The notes below the pieces were generated by a model. That model was given only the letters and a program-made list of their open reading frames with translations. It was not told where the DNA came from and did no database searches. Below are positions 8,237 to 16,000 of a DNA stretch of 16,769 nucleotides, one piece after another. The translations under genes and the position numbers were made by a program. Each line of letters begins with the position of its first letter. Position 1 is the stretch's first letter. This DNA is from Sedimentisphaerales bacterium (GTDB taxonomy: Bacteria; Planctomycetota; Phycisphaerae; Sedimentisphaerales; SG8-4): the NCBI GenBank assembly GCA_016928975.1, contig JAFGJR010000201.1, positions 1 to 16,769 on the forward strand, read 5' to 3'.

Positions 8237-8882
8237 CCTGCATCTCCGTCTCTGGCCCCGGGCAACGCGACGATGTGAATGCGACGGCTATTGCGTTGTC
8301 ACTGAGATGCCTGCGGGCGTGGATCGGTGCAAGGAGTCATGAGAAGCCGGCTCCACGCCACGCGTTCGTTTAGCGTATCCTGCACCACTGATGGTTCGCT
8401 TGAGTATACCGTTACGCTGCGGGTTTTCAATTGTGGAGAGTACGTATTCTTGCCTATGTTGTACCCTCTTTCATGCGGAGGCAGATACCAGCAAGAACGG
8501 CATTCTCGCGATTCGGGGTCCGTAGTGTTGCGGCCACCCACACCTGATCCTGGAATACTGGCGGTTCCTCGTTCTGACGGAACCGGTCGGAATGGCCGAG
8601 CCCGAAGACAAGAACGGCGACGCCGGACGCGCAAGGAGCTTCCCCAACGGTCGCCTACGGACATGTCACCCTAGGGCTTGGCGGGCAGGTTGGCCCTGAC
8701 AAGCTGCTGAGCGTGACGGATGAAGGCGGCCATCTCTCGTCATGGCAGCTTCTGTGTCGTCCACACAGAGGACTCTGACGGCGTCCGCACCTCGCTGTGA
8801 GTGTCTTTCTGCAAGTGCCGGTCAGCTATCTTGAAGGTGTTGTGTTGATTCCGGACGGAGACCTTAGAGACCTACGCACGCG
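8237..8882. other. Intergenic region between the pilin-like and acyl-ACP synthetase genes
   Basis: No complete gene is supported in these 646 bp; the arginine-rich open frames look like chance. The part nearest 8237 is the predicted 160-nt leader of the synthetase gene, with its promoter at 8403-8430. A hairpin with a 7-bp stem (CGGTTCC/GGAACCG, 8562-8585) lacks a T tract. On the minus strand, 8737-8788 reads VRVLCVDDTEAA, similar to the start of a response-regulator receiver domain. In another frame, 8671-8735 reads REMAAFIRHAQQLVRANLPA and stops. These two pieces may be debris of a lost signalling gene, but they are too short to be sure. Confidence 0.45.
8403..8430 (-). promoter_or_regulatory. 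Candidate sigma70-type promoter for the acyl-ACP synthetase gene
   Basis: Read on the minus strand: TTGAAA (8430-8425, one mismatch to TTGACA), a 16-bp spacer, then TATACT (8408-8403, one mismatch to TATAAT). It lies about 165 bp upstream of ATG 8236 in the same direction, giving a leader near 160 nt. The spacer length and the -10 box are identical to those of the candidate promoter at 6242-6269. Confidence 0.55.
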
Positions 8883-9770
8883 CTACTGCGCCGGTCCCTG
8901 GACTTCTCGCGCCAGGCCGAAGAGGTCCTCGAAGGGCAGCACGCAGTACTTGCTGGTGACATAGTACCCTTTCAGGATTTCCAGAAACTCGACATGGCCA
9001 TCCAGGAAGGCCGCATTGTGACGATCGGCCCGACGATGCCACTCCGCCAATTCCTTCTCCTCAGGATCAGAATGAGGTTTTGGCTTCCATTGGTTGATCC
9101 AACCGTAGTCGCCGATCAGGAGTACGCGCGAGTGGTTTGCCACACTGCCAATGTTGAGATGCGGCAGTTTGGCGCTTATCAGAGCGTCAAGCTCCGCGGT
9201 GTCGGTGCTGAACGCCTGGCAGGCGTCCGGGCCGATCAGGAAGATGTTGGTCTGGTAGCTCATCCCGTGGACCCGATAGGCCTTCTCCCGAAAGAAGCTG
9301 CCCGGGACGCCGCCGCGGTCCGCCGGACAGCAGAAGATCCCCTTGGCGCTCTGCTCCGTGACACTGTTCGGATCGGCAAACCCAACGTAGCGATTCAGCG
9401 GCCGGGGCCACCAGTTCTTGATCCCCCGCCAGCCACCGTAGCTAAGGTTGGCAGTGATCCCTTGATAGAAGTCTCCGTCGTGAGCCGACGAATAGCCGTC
9501 CCACGCCATCCAGAGCTGTCTCAAGTTGCTCGCACACCTCAGCCGTGAGGCCAGGGCCCGGCACTGACTCAATGATGGCAGCAAGACAGCCAGCAGCACG
9601 GCGATGACGGCCACCACGACGAGCAGCTCGATAAGAGTGAAGGCTCCCGGAGTGGAGGAGACGGTATCCACCTTCCCACCAACCGCGCGTCCGGCCCTCG
9701 TGCCGATGGCAAGCTCATCACTGAGCCGCGTCTTGTGCTCCGTCATCGGTGTCGGTGCGGTTCGCTTCAT
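8883..9770 (-). CDS. Prepilin-type (type II secretion/type IV pilin-like) protein with a planctomycete DUF1559-like body
   Basis: This 295-aa protein carries a class III prepilin signal, [20 protein letters not shown] (41-60): glycine or alanine before F44, Glu at +5 (E48), then a hydrophobic helix. The leader before it is unusually long (about 42 residues). The body has FCCPADRG and, near the C-terminus, [14 protein letters not shown], both typical of the large planctomycete pilin-like families (DUF1559/H-X9-DG type), although here the H-to-DG spacing is shorter. The protein would be processed by prepilin peptidase and sit in the inner membrane or a pseudopilus. Its ATG overlaps the kinase stop (ATGA), implying translational coupling; ATG 9746 is an alternative start that shortens the leader. 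The family is very abundant in Planctomycetes and its individual roles are mostly unknown. Confidence 0.9.
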   Translation of the reverse strand: MKRTAPTPMTEHKTRLSDELAIGTRAGRAVGGKVDTVSSTPGAFTLIELLVVVAVIAVLLAVLLPSLSQCRALASRLRCASNLRQLWMAWDGYSSAHDGDFYQGITANLSYGGWRGIKNWWPRPLNRYVGFADPNSVTEQSAKGIFCCPADRGGVPGSFFREKAYRVHGMSYQTNIFLIGPDACQAFSTDTAELDALISAKLPHLNIGSVANHSRVLLIGDYGWINQWKPKPHSDPEEKELAEWHRRADRHNAAFLDGHVEFLEILKGYYVTSKYCVLPFEDLFGLAREVQGPAQ

Positions 9771-11539
9771 TTCTCGTCCTCATCACGTGGAGGCGGCAAG
9801 TCCGGCGTCCAATTCGTCCTTCCGCCCTGCAGTTCATAGAGCCGCGCCTCAAGATATTCTCTCAGGGTGCTCTCGCCAAAAGACATCCGGCCTCGTGCCT
9901 TCGCTGCCTGGTAGCCCCGCTCATAGGCATCAAGGGCTTGGGCGCGGTCCTTGTCTCTCAAATATGCTTCGCCCACAATCAGGTCGGCGAACCAACGGGA
10001 CTCTTGCGGGAGGCTGTCTCGAAATGCCTCAATGTCCTTGCTCCCGCTCGGGCCCAGCAGGAAATCGGCTCCTTGTCTCTCGAGGGAGCCGGACGCAAGC
10101 AAGCGTGCGATCCCTTCCGCAGGAGCGATGCGATTGGGGTCGTCACTGTGCCATATCGCCAAAAACCTGCGAAAGGCGATTTCCCGTGACAAGGCCAATT
10201 GTCTCGCAGATTCGACGGACCACTGTTGGGCGATCTGTTCGGCGTCCCGGCGGGCATCGTCCGCCCGTCGGTACAGGTAGAAGCCGATATAAGCAGAACT
10301 GCACACAATCAGAAGCAGTAACCCGGCTACGGTAGTCGTGTATCGGTGCCGGGCAACGATCTTACGCAACAGATAAATCGAACTGATGGACTTGGCGACG
10401 ATCGGCAAGCCCTCGAGCCACCGCTGGACATCGTCGCGCAGTCCGGCAGCAGATGAGTATCTCTGATCAGGGTCCTTGGCCAGGCACTTGAGGATGATGG
10501 CCTCCACGTCGGAATCGAACCGGCTGATGATTTGTCGCGGCCTGATCGGATCAGCATATTGAATGTTGTGCAGAACCTCAACCGCCAGGCCGGTGATATC
10601 GTACGGGAACTTGCCGGTGACCATCTGATAAAGCACGATACCCAGCGAGTAGACGTCTGTCCGCACGTCGATCAAGTCTGACCGACCGACCGCCTGTTCC
10701 GGCGACATGTAGGCGACAGTCCCCATGATGTGACCCGTCATGGTGGGCATGACGGTGTCTTCCGAGACGTCACCCAGACCGGTAGCCGTCTTGGCGAGGC
10801 CGAAATCCAGCACGTGCGGCTCGCCACGTTCGTCCACCAGTATGTTCGAAGGCTTCAAGTCCCGATGGATGACACCCCGTTGATGCGCATGGGACATGGC
10901 GTCGCAGATCTTGAGGAACAGGGCCATCTTCTCTCTCACCGCCAGGACCCTGCCCTGGACGTAACGGTCAAGGGGTTGCCCGTGGATGTACTCCATGGCA
11001 AAGTAGTATTGGCCGTGAGTGACTCCGCTGTCGCGGATGGCCACGATGTTGGGATGATTCAGACTGGCGGCAAGCTCGACCTCCTGTCGGAAGTAGCGTC
11101 GCGCCTTCGCCGAGGCGGTGAGGCTGGGAAGCAACACTTTGAGGGCCACCTTCGACCTGGTAGCCTTGTGCAAGGCCTTGTAGACCACGGCCTGGCCTCC
11201 GGCGGGGAGTTCCTGGACAATCTGATAACCTTCGATGGTAATCTCTGCCGATTGAGCCGATCCCTCTCTGTCGAAGGAATCCGCCGAGGCGTCCGGCATC
11301 GACTGGGTCGGCATCTGAGCCTGCCGCTGACCTTCTGACTGGTCCTTCTCGCCGGCGGGCAACGTGCCTGGGCCTGGGCGGGCGCCTGCGGAGGCATCGT
11401 CCTGCGAGCAAGCACGCTCCACACGCCGATGGCACCGGCGGCAGCCGGCAACATGCTCGTCCACCATCTGCTTCTCTGCTTCGGTGCATTGCCCTTTGGC
11501 GTATTGGAGTATCAGATCTTGCGTCAGACATCTTCTCAT
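9767..11539 (-). CDS. Transmembrane Hanks-type Ser/Thr protein kinase with N-terminal anti-sigma-like zinc finger
   Basis: This 590-aa protein is counted from ATG 11539 ([10 protein letters not shown]); the frame is open to GTG 11587, but the family usually begins with a short segment like this one. No strong Shine-Dalgarno is visible. Residues 1-45 form a zinc-finger with H29, C33 and C36 (HxxxCxxC), as in zinc-binding anti-sigma factors. A polar linker leads to a kinase domain (about 105-375): GGQAVVY loop, Lys in VALKVL (134), alphaC Glu (153), HRDLKPSN (225-232), DFG (245-247) and the SPE form of APE (279-281). All catalytic residues are present. One TM helix (about 401-423) precedes a roughly 165-residue TPR-like region that would be extracytoplasmic. 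The position after an ECF sigma gene suggests control of that sigma factor. Confidence 0.95.
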   Translation of the reverse strand: MRRCLTQDLILQYAKGQCTEAEKQMVDEHVAGCRRCHRRVERACSQDDASAGARPGPGTLPAGEKDQSEGQRQAQMPTQSMPDASADSFDREGSAQSAEITIEGYQIVQELPAGGQAVVYKALHKATRSKVALKVLLPSLTASAKARRYFRQEVELAASLNHPNIVAIRDSGVTHGQYYFAMEYIHGQPLDRYVQGRVLAVREKMALFLKICDAMSHAHQRGVIHRDLKPSNILVDERGEPHVLDFGLAKTATGLGDVSEDTVMPTMTGHIMGTVAYMSPEQAVGRSDLIDVRTDVYSLGIVLYQMVTGKFPYDITGLAVEVLHNIQYADPIRPRQIISRFDSDVEAIILKCLAKDPDQRYSSAAGLRDDVQRWLEGLPIVAKSISSIYLLRKIVARHRYTTTVAGLLLLIVCSSAYIGFYLYRRADDARRDAEQIAQQWSVESARQLALSREIAFRRFLAIWHSDDPNRIAPAEGIARLLASGSLERQGADFLLGPSGSKDIEAFRDSLPQESRWFADLIVGEAYLRDKDRAQALDAYERGYQAAKARGRMSFGESTLREYLEARLYELQGGRTNWTPDLPPPRDEDEK

Positions 11540-11672
11540 GTTGCACGACCGAACAAGAACACCCGTCAAAGGCCCGGACGTCCGCACGACTGCGTAGCGA
11601 AAAGCCCGGACATCTCTTTTTCACTCCGCCACCGGCGCACGTCGGAGAGACTCACCCCGACAAGGGCCGGCG

Positions 11673-12203
11673 TCACCGCATGCTTCGGCACAGCTTCTCG
11701 GCGTCCCGGAAGAGTCGGACAAGTCGCGCGGGCATCCAAGGTCTGTCCAGCAGCTTGGCAAACGACTGCTCCAGGGCCTCGTATGAATATGTAGAGATCT
11801 TCGTGCCATGATACAGTAAGGCGTTGGCAATCGCCGCAAAATAGACCGTGACCGCTACGGCATGCTTTGCCTCGGGCAAAGCGGCGCCCACCTCTCTCTT
11901 GGCGCGTCTGCGAATGTTTCTCATCGCAGCCAGGTCCGATCTCGGGTCGGTCAGGATATCGCCCAATCGGAGGCGTTCGGAGCGACGCCCGAGATCGCCC
12001 ACCCACCGCCGCATGACCCGCACCCAACCGTTCGCCTGTCGATGGGGCCCGTCTTGCCACGTTTCATCCAGGCAGTTCCGGAGCAGCTCGGCCGCCGCCT
12101 CATCGCCCTCCATCCGGCCAACATCATCTGAATCGAATGTTATTCCCAGGAGCTGCGCCAACCTCTTCGGCGGCACATCCCGGATCGCGCCTTTGTCCAT
12201 CAT
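11673..12203 (-). CDS. Uncharacterised 176-aa protein between sigma factor and kinase genes
   Basis: Not recognised. ATG 12203 is preferred because GGAG lies 5 nt upstream; a GTG at 12242 would add 13 residues, and the adjacent ATG at 12200 is equally possible. The protein is mostly helical and basic in its centre (SERLRLGDIL, AMRNIRRRAKREVG), with an acidic N-terminal part (FDSDDVGRMEGDEAAAELL). A hydrophobic stretch, AVAVTVYFAAIANALLY (about 115-131), is short for a membrane span and could be a buried helix. There is no signal peptide and only two Cys, so no metal site is apparent. It lies 97 bp after the sigma gene and 133 bp before the kinase gene on the same strand. The context suggests a partner of the sigma-kinase module, such as an adaptor or inhibitor, but the sequence does not show this. 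Confidence 0.75.
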   Translation of the reverse strand: MMDKGAIRDVPPKRLAQLLGITFDSDDVGRMEGDEAAAELLRNCLDETWQDGPHRQANGWVRVMRRWVGDLGRRSERLRLGDILTDPRSDLAAMRNIRRRAKREVGAALPEAKHAVAVTVYFAAIANALLYHGTKISTYSYEALEQSFAKLLDRPWMPARLVRLFRDAEKLCRSMR

Positions 12204-12300
12204 ACTGCTCCGTACTCCATGTGACCACCTCAGCGCCGTCACTTGCCCGGCCGTCGATTCGTTCTACCTCTTGGTACGCAGATCACGCCGTTACCTTGCG

Positions 12301-13059
12301 CTATCTCGAAAAGATCTCCATCAGATCACGGATTTCCTGGTCTACCTCTTCGTCCGATCGCACGTAGTCCCGCATCCGGTTGCGCAAAGCCGCCTGGAAG
12401 CGCCGTTTGACGGTAACGATCATGTTGGCTGCCTGGGTGGTGCCAGGGACACCGAGACGCCTGCAAAGCTGGGCCAGCCCAGGTGACTCCTGACCGGCAA
12501 CGATCGGACCCAGGACGTGCGCGTAGAACAGTTGCCAATGAACACCCTTTCCGTCTTGGGCGCAACCCTGCTTCACCTCGGCCAGCACCTCCTGCAGCAG
12601 CTCGCTCGCCCACACATACGTGAAGGCGTCCTCAGGTTTCATGTCCCTGGCTACAACCGATATGGAGCCTTCACCGACCTCCTCCAGCGCCGCAATCGCC
12701 TCCTTCGGCCGGCGTTTGGCCGCGGCCTCATGCCGATGAACACTGGTGACATATCGGTCCAACGCCGTTAGAAGGAACGTCCTGAACCTCCCCTTGTCCG
12801 CGTCGGCCTGTTCGATGAGTCGCCGGCCCAAGAAAATCTCGTGGAAGAACCCTTGGGTCAAATCCTTGGCTTGCTCGTTGTCGCAACCCTTCCGCCGGAG
12901 ATAGCAGTAGACCGGCTTCCAGTATTGCTGAATCAGCCCATTCAGCGCCGCCCGGCGCTGGTCTGCGTTAGGCTTTGCGATGCTATCGATCTCGGACCAC
13001 CGCGTGGTCTTGAATCTGCCCTCAGGGCCTCCTATGGTAGTCCTGTCGGATCGTTTCAC
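12301..13059 (-). CDS. ECF-type RNA polymerase sigma factor (planctomycete, kinase-associated type)
   Basis: This 252-aa protein starts at GTG 13059, because the frame upstream overlaps the end of the giant gene and no ATG lies before the conserved FKTTRWSEI motif (16-24). AGGGA lies about 10 nt upstream. Region 2 (about 42-110) includes LIQQYWKPVYCYLRR, a DLTQGFFHEIF core recognition segment and DKGRFRTFLLTALDRYV. Region 4 (about 194-230) has LAQLCRRLGV and TVKRRFQAALRNRMRDYV as the DNA-binding helices. The C-terminal EVDQEIRDLMEIF tail is typical of this planctomycete group. It would direct RNA polymerase to specific promoters in the cytoplasm. It overlaps the preceding giant gene by 4 bp (GTGA). 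In this family the sigma factor is usually tied to a Ser/Thr kinase, which here lies two genes downstream. Confidence 0.92.
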   Translation of the reverse strand: MKRSDRTTIGGPEGRFKTTRWSEIDSIAKPNADQRRAALNGLIQQYWKPVYCYLRRKGCDNEQAKDLTQGFFHEIFLGRRLIEQADADKGRFRTFLLTALDRYVTSVHRHEAAAKRRPKEAIAALEEVGEGSISVVARDMKPEDAFTYVWASELLQEVLAEVKQGCAQDGKGVHWQLFYAHVLGPIVAGQESPGLAQLCRRLGVPGTTQAANMIVTVKRRFQAALRNRMRDYVRSDEEVDQEIRDLMEIFSR

Positions 13060-16000
13060 TCTTGAGCTGTCCCTATGTAGACGATGGATGTGGGCAAAGC
13101 CAGGTCGTGCACAGTAGCATCGGAGATCGACACGGCCTGGACCGTTTCCGTCCCCGGCGGCACTCGCGCCAGATAGGGCATATAGAACGGCTCGGCCATG
13201 AGGCTCGGCTCTTCCGGAATGTCGGGCATCTGAATACCCGCCACCCACAGGTCCCCCGTGGCCGGGTCCTCGCTGAGGCTCGTGACCTGCCGCATCTGCG
13301 TGATCCGGATCGTACCGGCCCCCGAAAAATCGGCCGTGGAAATCTTGTAGATTATCGCCTCGTCCGGGTTCGCAAGGTCACACTGCCCGGAAGCCAGATA
13401 CAACGTCCGCCCATCGGCGCTCACCTGCAACGCCAGCGGATCACGCACGCGAACCTCCCCGTCCGGCGACATCAGGCCCAACCGATCCAACAGAACCCCG
13501 TCGGGGCCGTACTTCCACACCATGTCACTCTCATTCAACGCATGGGCGTTCGCCACGTAGACATTCCCCAAACCGTCGACCTCGATCTCCCGAAGCTGGT
13601 CGCGGTCCTGGTTGTCGTTGGCGGGCGGGGGATCGTCAAAGATCCGAACCACCTGGTACGGCGGCTCCGCGCCCGCCTGCAAGGCAAGCTCCGCGGCCGC
13701 CACGTAAGCCTCCCGACCGGCCGGCGCCACGACCACCGGTACAACATAGGCCCTGCCCTGTTGGTCCAGAGCCACATCAAGAACGGGACGCCCAAAGGCG
13801 TCGGGACCGTCTCCGTGAAGCCCCACGTACACCGTCGCGGCCTCGTGATAGCGGGGATCACTGGCATAGGTGGTCGCCCCAGGCGGGATCACCTGCTCGA
13901 CGACGCCGTCGATACGCAGGACCCCCTGGGCGGAGTTGACCAGATATAACGATTGGTCCGGTCCACGCACCAGCCGCACATTGTACTCCGTCGGCAGACC
14001 AGTCTGGGTATAGTCCAGCACGAACGTCATATCCGCTTTGAAGAGGCCGATGCAGTCTTCGCGGAGCTGCGAGAAGGCATAAAGACTCGTCATCCGACAC
14101 TTGCCCATCACCATCAGCTCTCCCGGCAACGAAGCCGCCGCTCCCAGGACGACCGGCGGCCCGGAGGGCCAAGGCAGTGAAAAAGAAGACAGCGAGCCGC
14201 CCGTCCGCACCTCGGAAGCATCCGCCAAAGGCAGTTCCGGGCAAAGGTTCTTGCGCCTCCCGTCACCCAACGCCCAAGCCCAGGAGTCGATGTCACGTGA
14301 ATCGACGTACCCGTCCCGGCTGAAGACCCCATCCAGACAGCGCAGACTGTCCTCGCCGTCGCTGAGCAATTCCGCCCGCCGGCCGCACGCCGCTATCATC
14401 CGAATGAAATCCTCCTCATCCGCCACGTCGTCCCCACTGAGGTCCATGCAGATGCCGTCGCAGTGGATCTCCGCCGCCTCACCGCCTACCAAGACCGAGG
14501 GACCGTCGGAACCGTTGAACGCCCGCATTTGACTGGCACCGAGGCCCACTGACGCGGCGTACACCGGCTGGCCGTACTGAACCAGCTCCAACTCCACCCA
14601 CGTACCGTTGCTCAAATCCAAGCCCTGGGTCCACGCCCACACCTCGAACGTGCCGAGCCGCCCGCTGCCGAACGAACCCGGACGCCCCGCCGGAGGCGCC
14701 GGCACGCGACCGATCTCCACGTAATGGACCTCTCGCTCGGGATCATCATGTCCCAGCAGCTCCGGCACATCCGACAGGTACACCACCATTTCCAGGTCCG
14801 CGCCAGGGACCTCGAACAAATACGTGAACCGCACCAGCACCCGCGGGCCCTGGCACTTGCCGAAACGCGCCTTGGCCCGGGCCGCTTCGCCTGCCACCGC
14901 CCGCATCCGCATCATCCCGTTCGGATCGGGAGCCAGGCCCGTCACCACTTCAACGAACGTCGCCTCCGCCGTGTTGTTCGTCGAGACCCGATACTCGAAC
15001 GCTTGAGCATCATCCAGCGTCAGTTCGCCCAAGGAAAAGCCCAAGGCCGGCCCCTCAGCCCTCGGGGCGAAGACAGCGGTCAGCTCGTAGTCGTCGTCAA
15101 CCAGCACCGTCGTCTGCGCGGCATTGGGGTCTTGGACCTTGCCCTGCTCTACGGCCGTGCCTGTCCACGTCTGGAACTCGCTCGCGGAGTCCGCCGGCAC
15201 CGCTTCGATCGTCAAGACCGTGCCGTGCGGGATCTCGAACTGCCCTTCCCCCGGCGCCACGACCGAGCCGGCTCCATAGCATGAGACCGTCAGGATTTGC
15301 ATCACCGGCTCCCCCGCCGTGAAGCTCCAGACCTCCCCCGGATATGTGGTGGTACCGTCCGGCTCCACCTCGTCCACCCGCCAGTAGTAGGTCGTGCCGG
15401 GAACCAACGCACAGGGGATCAGACACTCCGTCGTCGTCCTGCGACCGATCAACTCGCCAGAACCAAGAGTGGCCTTGACACCCAGGTACACATTATGTGA
15501 AGAAGCGGTCTGCCCTGCCGTCCAACGCAACGTCCTCGACACCACACTTTGCGCCCCGTTGGCAGGCGAAGGATCATGTGCGGTCAGAGGAGGTTGCGGA
15601 CCTACTGCCTGGAAGAGCGCCTGCAAGGTGTAGTCGCCGTCCACCGTGACGGTGGTGGTCGCTGCACTCGGGTCAGTCACCTTCCCGGCGTCTACGGCCG
15701 TACCGGTCCAGCCACCAAAGGACCAACTTGCGTCTGCCACCGCGGCAATCGTCAAGACAGTACCCTCGGGATACTGGAGAGTCCCTTCGCCCGGTTCGGT
15801 TACAGACCCGCCGGCCGTCGATGAGATCAGCAACGTGTGCTGGCGGGATGCGGCACTCACGAAATTGGCGCAGATCTCCATGTCCGAAGTCATCGTGACC
15901 GACGTTGGGTTGTCGCTGGACCAGATGTTGCCCGACCAATGACTGAAAGTATACTCGGGATCGGCTGTCGCCGTCATCTGCACGGTTGCGCCATATGCGT

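Noticed and set aside
8562..8585. Hairpin as terminator of the pilin-like operon
   Set aside because: The 7-bp stem has no T tract and is about 300 bp downstream of the pilin-like gene's stop codon.
8299..8664. Minus-strand 121-codon frame in the intergenic region
   Set aside because: It is arginine- and serine-rich with no recognisable motif, and it spans the predicted promoter of the synthetase gene.
13060..13248. Upstream extension of the sigma factor to 13248
   Set aside because: The extra 63 residues are read in another frame of the giant gene and show no sigma-factor similarity; conserved sequence begins near FKTTRWS.
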